Assembly (NCBI GenBank): GCA_007124395.1
Contig: SLFF01000238.1
Span: forward strand, 1-10,636
Length of the DNA stretch: 10,636 nt
Origin: Thermomicrobiaceae bacterium
GTDB taxonomy: Bacteria; Chloroflexota; Chloroflexia; Thermomicrobiales; Thermomicrobiaceae
Direction: 5' to 3'
Shown: positions 1 through 6,243 of the stretch, piece after piece
How the letters are laid out: every line of letters begins with the position of its first letter
Position numbering within the stretch: the stretch's first letter is position 1
Notes under the pieces: model-generated
What the model was told of the DNA's origin: nothing
The model's database searches: none
What the model saw: only the letters and a program-made list of their open reading frames with translations
Made by a program: the position numbers and the translations under genes

Positions 1-791
1 GGCATCGCCAGAACATCCCCACTGCGCAGGAGTCGAATAATCTCCCGATCCGGCAACGGTCCGTACAGCGTGACCTGATCCTCCAGCCGCGCGTTCCGGA
101 TCTGCTGCTTGATCTCGCCGGTGTACGACTCGTCGACATCCATTCGTCCGATCACCGAGAGCACCCATTGCTCCGCGTTGAACGACGAAAGAGCCGCCAG
201 AACATCGTGCAACCCTTTGCGACGGATGACGCTCCCCAGAAAAACCATGTGCCTTGGACCCTCTGTGCGGGTGACTCGCTGTTGCAGTTCATCGTCGGAG
301 ATATCTACATCAAACCGATTCCCCGCCGGAACTGCGATCACCGATGGCTCGCTGACTCCGGCAACCTCTGCCACCACCGACCTGGTTGTTTCTCCATTGA
401 AGATGAAGGCATCTACCGATCGCAGATATCGTCGCTCCAGCACCCGCGATGCCGCGTTCTGCCAGCGTGGGTGGTCCTCGCTGCATCGCAAATGGTGGAC
501 GATGCTGACGATTGGCAGCTCCGTCTTCTGTTTGAGCGTCCGGTTGGCCGTGATCAGGGAGGCATGGTTGAGCTCGTCCTGTAACAGGACGTCCAGATCG
601 GTATCCAGCACAGCATCAACCAGATCAGAGGAGAAATTATCCAGCAGCGAGGCACCGTATCCGCGAGCCTGCTGAGAAAAGATCTCGACCGTATCGCCGC
701 AGCGACGCAGATGCTCTACCAGCTGACGGTCATAGAGATAGCCGCCAGATACCGTGTTCAGATCCCCGTAGATCACGAGGCCAACATTCAT
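1..791 (-). CDS. Glycosyltransferase family 4 (GT-B fold), partial
   Basis: The ATG at 791-789 opens a frame of 263 complete codons that runs off the left edge without a stop, so the C-terminus is missing. The N-terminus (MNVGLVIYGDLNTVSGGY) has the Gly-rich first strand-loop of GT-B enzymes followed by a helix. A 'PRHMVFLGSVIRRKGLHDVLAAL' type segment, split here as FLGSVIRRKG (about residues 184-193), starts the second Rossmann domain and is typical of GT4. It is followed by LSVIGRMD and VTLYGPLPDREI, the usual strand pattern leading to the nucleotide-sugar site. The donor-binding E-x7-E region lies outside the window. The enzyme should transfer a sugar from a nucleotide sugar in the cytoplasm; the acceptor is unknown. 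The start overlaps the stop of the upstream PTPS-like gene as ATGA and has no clear ribosome binding site of its own, so translation is probably coupled. The acceptor may be the product of the upstream pterin/pyrimidine genes (inference). Confidence 0.88.
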   Translation of the reverse strand, partial: MNVGLVIYGDLNTVSGGYLYDRQLVEHLRRCGDTVEIFSQQARGYGASLLDNFSSDLVDAVLDTDLDVLLQDELNHASLITANRTLKQKTELPIVSIVHHLRCSEDHPRWQNAASRVLERRYLRSVDAFIFNGETTRSVVAEVAGVSEPSVIAVPAGNRFDVDISDDELQQRVTRTEGPRHMVFLGSVIRRKGLHDVLAALSSFNAEQWVLSVIGRMDVDESYTGEIKQQIRNARLEDQVTLYGPLPDREIIRLLRSGDVLAM

Positions 792-1168
792 ACGCGGTCC
801 AGACGATACGATGCCCAGGCGATCTCGTTCTCCCAGAGCGTCACCGTAATGGCCGAAATGTTGTCGGTCGAGACTCGCTCAGCGAACGCGGTGGCGAAGC
901 GCTGGGAGAAGAGCTCGATACTCGGGTTCTGATCGCTGAACTCGGGCATCTGGTTGAGCGTCTTGTCTCGAAAATGGGCCACCAGCTCCTCGAGCGCCGT
1001 TTCGATCTCCACGATATCGACCAGATAGTTGTGTTGATCGAGCGTCTCGCCGTCCAGTCGCACTTCTACCCGGTAGTGATGTGAGTGCCAGTCGTTCTCC
1101 GGGCCCCAGTCTCCTCCGATGAGGAAATGCTGGGCCACGAACTCCCGGCTTACTGCTACGCTGTACAT
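788..1168 (-). CDS. 6-pyruvoyl-tetrahydropterin synthase / QueD-like protein with altered active site
   Basis: This 126-residue protein has the length and motif order of the PTPS/QueD family. It has a first zinc His in FVAQHF (H14), an H-x-H pair in WHSHHY (H28, H30), the substrate-site motif NPS (about 81-83) followed by E, and a late Glu in LWENE (E113). The family catalytic Cys four residues before the first H of H-x-H is Glu here (E24), as in PTPS-III-type enzymes. The Asp-His before x-x-L-N is Arg-Asp (R67-D68). Zinc binding therefore looks intact while the usual proton-relay residues are changed, so a lyase or aldolase-type reaction on a different pterin-like substrate is more likely than classical PTPS or QueD activity (inference). 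ATG at 1168 is preferred over the GTG at 1171, because GGGGAG lies 5 bases before the ATG but only 2 before the GTG. The start overlaps the dehydrogenase stop (TGATG), and the stop overlaps the glycosyltransferase start (ATGA). Confidence 0.85.
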   Translation of the reverse strand: MYSVAVSREFVAQHFLIGGDWGPENDWHSHHYRVEVRLDGETLDQHNYLVDIVEIETALEELVAHFRDKTLNQMPEFSDQNPSIELFSQRFATAFAERVSTDNISAITVTLWENEIAWASYRLDRV

Positions 1169-2211
1169 CACGGCTCCCCGTTCGTTTGCTCGTCACAGGT
1201 CAGAATAATCTGCATGGTGTCGCCGGGTCGGGTATCCAGCAGTGTAAACGCATCGGCGACGTTCTCGATTCCGAAGCGATGCGTGATGAGCGAATCGAGC
1301 TCGAGCTCGGGCAGCAAACGCAGAACGGACTCCATCCGCCGTGTCTTGCTCCAGCGAGCGCTCAGGTCTGGCCCGATCGTGCTCACCTGACTGCTGATCA
1401 GGGTGATCCGATTCCGGTGAAATCGTCCGCCAAGGTCGAGGCTCGCCGGTTTCGAGCCATACCATGATCCGGCAACGATTCTTCCCCCGTACCCGGCAAG
1501 GGCGATCGCATCGTTCAGCGCATCGGGGTTGCCCGAGAGCTCGATCACCAGATCGGCGCCGGCATGCTCTCCGGACATCCTGGCGTTCAGCATATCCCGG
1601 TCAATCAGGCTCTCGGGATCGATCGCCAGATCGGCGCCAGATGCCATCGATCTGGCTCGCCGTGCGGGCATCCGATCCAGTGTCGCCAGCAAACCGAGCG
1701 GATGGCGCGCCAGCAACCGGGTCACCAGCAAGCCGACAATCCCCTGACCGATCACTACGACTCGCTCACCCAGCATCGGCCGGGCATCCATAACCAGCCC
1801 GATCGCCGTTTCAAGGTTGGGGATGAACGTCGCAAGCTCTGCAGAAAGACGGTCAGGGAGCGGAATCAACCTGCCTGGTTCGACCACTGCGCCGGTCGCG
1901 TGAGGGAGAAACCCGAAGACCCGACGACCCTTCCAGGCCGCATCAACATGGGCACCGATCTCCTCAACGATACCAACGCTGCAGTAGCCGGTGGGCATCG
2001 GGTACTCCCCGGTGCTGGCGTTGGGGTCGATCTCGGCATCCTCGGGATCAGGCCGGGGCAGTTCTCCACGATAAGCGAGCAACTCGGTACCCGGGCTGAT
2101 CCCGCTGGCGAGCGTGCGGACGCTGACCTGCCCCGGACCCATCGCTGGCAGGTCAGCCGGGCGAAGTTCCACCGATCCCGGCGTGGAAATCACCACTTCC
2201 TGATGCTTCAC
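1168..2211 (-). CDS. Medium-chain dehydrogenase/reductase (zinc-binding alcohol dehydrogenase-like, no zinc ligands), BchC-type subgroup
   Basis: A 347-residue MDR-superfamily protein. It has the GroES-like N-terminal domain (about 1-130), then a Rossmann domain with VVVIGQGIVGLL (151-162, GxGxxG). D179 at the end of the second Rossmann strand favours NAD(H). The site where zinc-dependent members carry G-x-C-x-x-D/S reads SGISPGTEL (36-44), and the four-Cys structural-zinc lobe is absent. That pattern matches the MDR subgroup that includes bacteriochlorophyllide a dehydrogenase (BchC) and uncharacterised relatives. It probably oxidises or reduces a carbonyl or alcohol on a pathway intermediate, but the substrate is unknown. 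The GTG start at 2211 is set by its GTGA overlap with the RibA fusion stop and by GGGAG five bases upstream. Its 3' end overlaps the PTPS-like gene. With no photosynthesis genes nearby, a role in bacteriochlorophyll synthesis is not indicated. Confidence 0.86.
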   Translation of the reverse strand: MKHQEVVISTPGSVELRPADLPAMGPGQVSVRTLASGISPGTELLAYRGELPRPDPEDAEIDPNASTGEYPMPTGYCSVGIVEEIGAHVDAAWKGRRVFGFLPHATGAVVEPGRLIPLPDRLSAELATFIPNLETAIGLVMDARPMLGERVVVIGQGIVGLLVTRLLARHPLGLLATLDRMPARRARSMASGADLAIDPESLIDRDMLNARMSGEHAGADLVIELSGNPDALNDAIALAGYGGRIVAGSWYGSKPASLDLGGRFHRNRITLISSQVSTIGPDLSARWSKTRRMESVLRLLPELELDSLITHRFGIENVADAFTLLDTRPGDTMQIILTCDEQTNGEP

Positions 2212-3650
2212 GAAGTCTCCCAGACTGGACGACCATAGAGAATCATGTCGTCTCCCAGACGCTGGTAGTGCACGCCGGTGATCTTCGGATAGGTCACCGC
2301 ACCAGCGGTCGCCTGCTCACCGAGCACTCGCGTGCCGCCGATCAACTGGGGAGACACGGTGATCACCAGCTGATCGACGAGCTGGGCGTCCAGGAATCCA
2401 CGGATGATCCCGGCTCCGCCTTCGACCATCAGGCTGGAGATGGCGCGCGAGCCGAGCAGATCCAGCATCGCGCCAAAATCGACCCGGCCGTTTGCGGTTG
2501 CCTCAACAGGCACCACCTCAGCACCGGCCGCTTCCAGTGCAGCACGTCGCTCCGGATCATGATCGGCTGTCGTTATGATCCACGGCTTGTGATGCCCGGC
2601 CGTGAATACACTGGCGTCCGGCTGGAGCCGAAGATGACTGTCCACAATGATAGGCTGCGGGTTGGATCCTGGCACCAGGCGAACCGTCAGGCGGGGATCA
2701 TCGGCCAGCGCCGTACCGATGCCAACCAGAATCGCATCATGCCCGGCACGAAGACGATGGGTCATCTTCATTGATTGCTTGCCGCTGATCGTGATCTGCT
2801 CACCCTGCTCACCGGCAATCGATCCATCGACACTCTGTGCATAGCTGATGGTCACCGCCGGCCGGGTGAACTTCTTGATCGTCATCGGCATCATGCTCAC
2901 AGATTCGGCAGCAGCATGTCCATTCCCGTTGCCGTTTCCGTTGCTCTTCCCGTTTCCATTTCCGTTCCCATTGTGATGGGCGTGCTGTCCATTGGACGAG
3001 CCATTCCCGTTGCTCGTTGGAAGCACCGGCGCCACCGGCCCGAATGCGAGCATGTGGCTCATCCGGCTCGCTTTGGTACGGAGATAGGACAGATTGTCCG
3101 GGCTGGGGTCGATCTCGATCGGTACCCGACGAACAACGTTGATACCGAGCTCCTGCAGTGCGCTGATCTTCAACGGATTATTGGTCAGCACCTGAACCGA
3201 CCGCACGCCGAGATCTTCCAGCATCTGCGCAGCAACGGTGTAGTCGCGGGAGTCTGCGGCATGGCCAAGCATCAGGTTGGCATCCACGGTGTCATGTCCG
3301 AGGTCCTGCAGATTGTAGGCACGGAGCTTCTCCAGCAAGCCGATTCCACGGCCTTCCTGCCGGAGGTAGAGAATCACCCCTCGTCCGGCAGCGCTGATCT
3401 CCTGCATCGATCGTTCGAGCTGTTCGCCACAGTCACAGCGCAGCGATCCGAGCACATCGCCAGTGAAGCACTCGGAATGGATGCGCATCAGCACGTCATC
3501 CTTTCCCGAGACATCACCGATTACCAGTGCCAGGTGCTCTTTGTTGTCGGCACTGCCAGAATACAGCACCAGTTGAAATTCGCCATTCGGGGTCGGAATA
3601 CGCGTCGTAGCTTCCCGGGTCACTGCCGGGCCAGACGGTGCAATGGTCAT
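2208..3650 (-). CDS. ribA: Fusion of GTP cyclohydrolase II (RibA) with RibD C-terminal reductase domain
   Basis: This 480-residue protein is the first gene of the four-gene operon. Residues 1-205 are a complete GTP cyclohydrolase II: SECFTGDVLGSLRCDCG gives the three zinc cysteines (C61, C72, C74), YLRQEGRGIGL (95-105) is the GTP-binding/catalytic stretch, LTNNPLK (155-161) follows, and YLRTKASRMSHML closes the domain. Residues about 214-245 are an Asn-Gly-rich linker. Residues about 262-480 match the RibD_C/DHFR-like reductase: TISYAQSVDGSIA, ILVGIGTALADDPRLTVRL, IIVDSHLRL, LMVEGGAGI and VSPQLIGG. RibA converts GTP to 2,5-diamino-6-ribosylamino-pyrimidinone 5'-phosphate, and RibD_C reduces the ribose with NADPH. 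No deaminase domain and no RibB domain are present. The ATG at 3650 is chosen over the TTG at 3671, because AGGAGA lies 7 bases upstream of it. It could serve riboflavin synthesis or a private pathway with the coupled downstream genes. Confidence 0.93.
   Translation of the reverse strand: MTIAPSGPAVTREATTRIPTPNGEFQLVLYSGSADNKEHLALVIGDVSGKDDVLMRIHSECFTGDVLGSLRCDCGEQLERSMQEISAAGRGVILYLRQEGRGIGLLEKLRAYNLQDLGHDTVDANLMLGHAADSRDYTVAAQMLEDLGVRSVQVLTNNPLKISALQELGINVVRRVPIEIDPSPDNLSYLRTKASRMSHMLAFGPVAPVLPTSNGNGSSNGQHAHHNGNGNGNGKSNGNGNGNGHAAAESVSMMPMTIKKFTRPAVTISYAQSVDGSIAGEQGEQITISGKQSMKMTHRLRAGHDAILVGIGTALADDPRLTVRLVPGSNPQPIIVDSHLRLQPDASVFTAGHHKPWIITTADHDPERRAALEAAGAEVVPVEATANGRVDFGAMLDLLGSRAISSLMVEGGAGIIRGFLDAQLVDQLVITVSPQLIGGTRVLGEQATAGAVTYPKITGVHYQRLGDDMILYGRPVWETS
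2916..3011 (-). repeat. Asn-Gly codon repeat (hexanucleotide-like) encoding interdomain linker
   Basis: On the minus strand this stretch is a degenerate run of GGN-AAY codon pairs that encodes an NGNG-rich linker with a few Ser, Lys and His. It lies exactly between the RibA and RibD_C domains. The near-hexameric repeat may vary in length between strains by slippage without breaking the frame (inference). Confidence 0.75.
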
Positions 3651-3731
3651 CAAGAACTCTCCTGCGCTCAACCAAGAAATAGCGCTGGTTCAGATGCGAG
3701 GCAAATCAACCAGGGGGCCGCCTGATCGCCT

Positions 3732-3745
3732 ACCTAATAGTAGGT
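3732..3745. promoter_or_regulatory. Small palindrome upstream of the rib-like operon, candidate operator
   Basis: ACCTA (3732-3736) and TAGGT (3741-3745) form a perfect 5-bp inverted repeat around ATAG. It lies about 82 bases upstream of the fusion gene start, in the only non-coding stretch before the operon (3651-3900). On the minus strand a TACTAT sequence inside it could serve as a -10 box, but no convincing -35 at 16-18 bases was found. No FMN riboswitch signature was recognised here. An operator role is inferred from position and symmetry only. Confidence 0.3.
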
Positions 3746-3828
3746 TTACTCTCCGGGTGTTTAAGCAAGTACGATGCCAAGCATACACCGCTTCGATTAC
3801 ATCCGGTAAGAGAGTGTTAACGCAAAGA

Positions 3829-3853
3829 CCGGGCCAGCCTGTGGCCGGCCCGG
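3829..3853 (-). terminator. GC-rich hairpin, likely terminator of the desaturase gene
   Basis: CCGGGCC (3829-3835) pairs with GGCCCGG (3847-3853). GCC (3837-3839) pairs with GGC (3843-3845) across one mismatch, leaving a TGT loop. It lies about 50 bases past the desaturase stop. Read on the minus strand, the stem is followed by TCTTTG, only a weak U-run, so intrinsic termination is likely but not ideal. Confidence 0.65.
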
Positions 3854-3900
3854 AAATTCACATCATCTGCAACTGGAAGGATCTTCGGTACGAAGGTCGA

Positions 3901-4794
3901 CTAGTCGCCTGGTTGCGGATTGGCCGACGGCTGCTTGCTCGCCGATGGAACCCCTGGTGGGTCACCCGGCTTGCGTCGACGGCGTTCCACCAGATCCGGA
4001 GACGGCATCTTCACATTCCAGATCAGCTTCAACCGCGCCAGCAGTCGAAGGACGATTGCGGAGATATCGAACTGCCGCCAGTTCATTCCGTGATAGGCCA
4101 TCGCCGGGAAGGCGTGATGGTTGTGATGCCATCCCTCACCAAAGGCGAGAAGACCGATCAGCAGATTGTTGCGGCTTTCGTCCTTGATTGCGAACGGCCG
4201 ATCGCCAAACCGATGACAGACGGAGTTGACCGCCCACGTCACGTGGTTCACGACGGCGATCCGGACCAGCCCGCCCCAGAGCAGACCGTGCCAGCCAGCG
4301 ATCAGGTAAGGGATCACCATGCCAACAACAACCCACAACAGGAACGTCCGGTCGAAGAACGAAATCAACGGATCCTGTGTCAGCTTCTTGGCGTATCGTT
4401 CACGATCCGCGGGTGGAGCCTTGAACAACCACCCCACGTGCGCGTGAAACAGACCCTCGAGCGGGCTATGCGGGTCGCCCTCTTCATCAGCATGAGCATG
4501 ATGCTTCAGGTGATTCGCTGCCCAGTCGATTGCTCGTCCCTGAACGGCCATTGAACCAAGCATAAGGAAGATCGCTCGAACAACATTACTTGACTCGAAG
4601 CTACGGTGAGTCAACATCCGGTGATACCCGATGGTGATTCCCATTCCCGTCATGAGGTACAAAACAAAGAAGAGGGAAAGCTCCGTCCAGCCGATCATGC
4701 GCGCCCAGAGTGTGTACATTGCGTAGGCGGTTCCTACGAGCGGCGCGATTACAAATATAAGTAGCACTATGTGGCCACGCCACGTTCGACCCAT
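3901..4794 (-). CDS. Membrane fatty-acid / acyl-CoA desaturase (delta-9 type)
   Basis: A 297-residue di-iron membrane desaturase. All three histidine boxes are present: HRMLTH (58-63, H-x4-H), HLKHH (95-99, H-x2-HH) and HHNHH in EGWHHNHHAFP (223-227). Hydrophobic spans lie at about 9-28, 37-55, 70-85, 150-166 and 168-183, matching the four-plus-helix fold with the active site on the cytoplasmic face. The W-x-x-NH motif (residues 181-188) and the SVCHRFGDRPF segment are also family-typical. It should introduce a cis double bond into saturated acyl chains and so tune membrane fluidity. The tail from about 268 is Arg/Pro/Ser-rich and looks disordered. The ATG at 4794 is preceded by GGGGA only four bases away, a modest ribosome binding site. 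The gene stands alone, with a hairpin after it and 186 bases before it. Confidence 0.93.
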   Translation of the reverse strand: MGRTWRGHIVLLIFVIAPLVGTAYAMYTLWARMIGWTELSLFFVLYLMTGMGITIGYHRMLTHRSFESSNVVRAIFLMLGSMAVQGRAIDWAANHLKHHAHADEEGDPHSPLEGLFHAHVGWLFKAPPADRERYAKKLTQDPLISFFDRTFLLWVVVGMVIPYLIAGWHGLLWGGLVRIAVVNHVTWAVNSVCHRFGDRPFAIKDESRNNLLIGLLAFGEGWHHNHHAFPAMAYHGMNWRQFDISAIVLRLLARLKLIWNVKMPSPDLVERRRRKPGDPPGVPSASKQPSANPQPGD

Positions 4795-4811
4795 TCATCC
4801 CCACTTTCGAT

Positions 4812-4821
4812 AAACATGTTT
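4812..4821. promoter_or_regulatory. AAACATGTTT palindrome just upstream of the desaturase
   Basis: A perfect 10-bp palindrome ends 18 bases before the desaturase ATG, within the 4795-4980 gap that must hold the gene's promoter. Its position suits a repressor site or leader structure. A single 10-bp match can arise by chance, and no clear -35/-10 pair was found near it. Past the diguanylate cyclase stop the gap also has a CCCGCCCGG-TTTTT stretch (minus strand) without a convincing stem. Confidence 0.2.
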
Positions 4822-4980
4822 GCGTACCACCAGATACCTGAGAACTTGAGCAGTCCCCAAATGTCTGCTCCAGTCGATCAGGTAACGCTCCAACTCTAAC
4901 ACGTCAGGCCGGAGATTCCATTCAGAAGAGGGCAAATTTTCCGCAAACCATCAAGAAAAACCGGGCGGGATTCCTGACTG

Positions 4981-5910
4981 TCAAGCCCTGAAGGGATCAA
5001 TACCCCGGGTTACGAGGTCACTCCCCGATCGGACCGGATCGTCCGGTCGCTGGACCGGTATTTCATCAACCGTCCGGTGCAGCACCTTGCCTTTTTCACC
5101 GCGCTTGACCTCATACATCACCCGGTCAGCCGAATGAATCGCCTCGTCGACCGTCGCTGGAGGTACGTGCCAGGTGACACCGCCAATGCTCAATGTGACA
5201 TTGTGCCCTCTCAGGTCCAGCAAGTTACTGGCCCGAGAGTGGATCTGATGAAGCACGCTCTCCGCCTGCTGGACATCGACCTCGTGCAGAAAGAGCATGA
5301 ACTCGTCACCACCCTGTCGGGCAATCTCGTCTACTCGACGCACACTCGTCTTCAGCGCATCGGCGACTGCATGAATCACTCGATCACCACCGCTGTGACC
5401 GATCTCATCGTTGACATCCTTGAAGTCGTCGATATCGATATAGGCGAGCGTAAATGGGCGTTCATAGCGCCGGCAGTGCTCGAGCTCTCGCTCGGCCAGA
5501 TCCCGGAAATACCGCGCATTGGCAACCCCGGTAAGATGATCGGTCATCGCCATCTTTCTGGCCTGCTCGAGTGCCTGCCGGACATGGCCGAGCAGCACGG
5601 CAAACGCGAAGTAGACGATGAACCGGCTCACGCCATCCCATAGCGCAGCAAAGGCGCTTGAATAGGGCATTCCGAGCGCAATGATCACCACCACCCAGAT
5701 TAAGGTAGCCGCCAGCGCGAACATCCCGGAAACGCGATAGTGGAAACGCCAGCCGACAATTGCCACAGGAAGCAAGTAGAAGACAGAGGAAGCCAGCTCC
5801 GCTCCACTCACAAAATCAAGCACCCCGATAAAGATCAGAGTAGCTGAAGCAATTGCCAGTAAGAGGGATTGATCGACCGATTCAATACGAGCGAACATGC
5901 GCGAAATCAT
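4981..5910 (-). CDS. Membrane-anchored diguanylate cyclase (GGDEF domain)
   Basis: A 309-residue protein. The first ~110 residues form about four to five hydrophobic helices (LLLAIASATLIFIGVL; SSVFYLLPVAIVGW; MFALAATLIWVVVIIALG; FIVYFAFAVLLGHV), with no recognised sensor family. A short coiled linker leads to the GGDEF domain from MTDHLTGVANARYF (about 122). IDIDDFK (158-164) supplies metal-binding aspartates and GGDEF (200-204) is intact, so cyclisation of two GTP to c-di-GMP is expected. RRVD lies five residues before GGDEF and forms the RxxD inhibitory I-site, indicating product feedback. No EAL domain follows. The start is uncertain: ATG at 5910 has AAGAGA four bases upstream, while a GTG at 5937 would add nine residues and has no good ribosome binding site. 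It is a single gene, transcribed away from the plus-strand gene at 6244. Confidence 0.92.
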   Translation of the reverse strand: MISRMFARIESVDQSLLLAIASATLIFIGVLDFVSGAELASSVFYLLPVAIVGWRFHYRVSGMFALAATLIWVVVIIALGMPYSSAFAALWDGVSRFIVYFAFAVLLGHVRQALEQARKMAMTDHLTGVANARYFRDLAERELEHCRRYERPFTLAYIDIDDFKDVNDEIGHSGGDRVIHAVADALKTSVRRVDEIARQGGDEFMLFLHEVDVQQAESVLHQIHSRASNLLDLRGHNVTLSIGGVTWHVPPATVDEAIHSADRVMYEVKRGEKGKVLHRTVDEIPVQRPDDPVRSGSDLVTRGIDPFRA

Positions 5911-6020
5911 GAATCTCTTGACTTTCGGTGCCAGCACATCTGGCGATCAGCCTGACCCTGACCCATCACCGGTTGACTTATCAGAAATGGCAGTCTAGCA
6001 GAGTTGTTTCAGAAAAGCAC

Positions 6021-6040
6021 CGGGAACGTTCCTGTTCCCG
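6021..6040. promoter_or_regulatory. Inverted repeat in the divergent intergenic region
   Basis: CGGGAAC (6021-6027) and GTTCCCG (6034-6040) form a perfect 7-bp inverted repeat with a 6-base centre. A second palindrome, GGAACGTTCC (6023-6032), overlaps it, so two pairings compete. It sits between the diguanylate cyclase (minus) and the hypothetical gene (plus), where one regulator could act on both. The gap 5911-6243 has nothing else distinct apart from the candidate promoter and the open frame described with the downstream gene. Confidence 0.4.
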
Positions 6041-6066
6041 ACACCCATCGCGCCACTCGTTACGCT

Positions 6067-6096
6067 TTTTCACATCATGCGGTCTAATCTTATAGA
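6067..6096 (+). promoter_or_regulatory. Candidate sigma-70-type promoter for the hypothetical gene
   Basis: TTTTCA (6067-6072) and TATAGA (6091-6096) each match the consensus at four of six positions and are separated by 18 bases. An alternative pair is TTGACT (5973-5978) with TAGCAG (5996-6001), a better -35 with a poor -10. Either would transcribe the plus-strand gene. Confidence 0.3.
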
Positions 6097-6243
6097 ACGA
6101 GTACGCCACGAAGATCTCAACGATTACTGAGGTTCAAAGTCCTTCGCGATTCGCTATCAGGCGAAGTACTCGACGTCGACGGAGTTTCAGTCACCCGGTT
6201 CAGTTTCTCTAACCCACACGATGCAGACGTTGCGGAATTCCTC

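Noticed and set aside
109..675. Plus-strand frames in the first 700 bases
   Set aside because: The minus strand carries a complete glycosyltransferase frame here with family motifs and an ATGA junction; the plus-strand frames are Ser/Arg-rich shadows.
2775..4554. Long plus-strand open frames (about 300 codons each) opposite the RibA fusion and the desaturase
   Set aside because: They are antisense to genes with clear domains, lack recognisable motifs and good ribosome binding sites, and cross gene boundaries; they reflect low stop frequency in GC-rich DNA.
6021..6040. LexA/SOS box (GAAC-N4-GTTC)
   Set aside because: The outer arms are separated by six bases instead of four, and the inner palindrome has no spacer, so neither fits the usual box.
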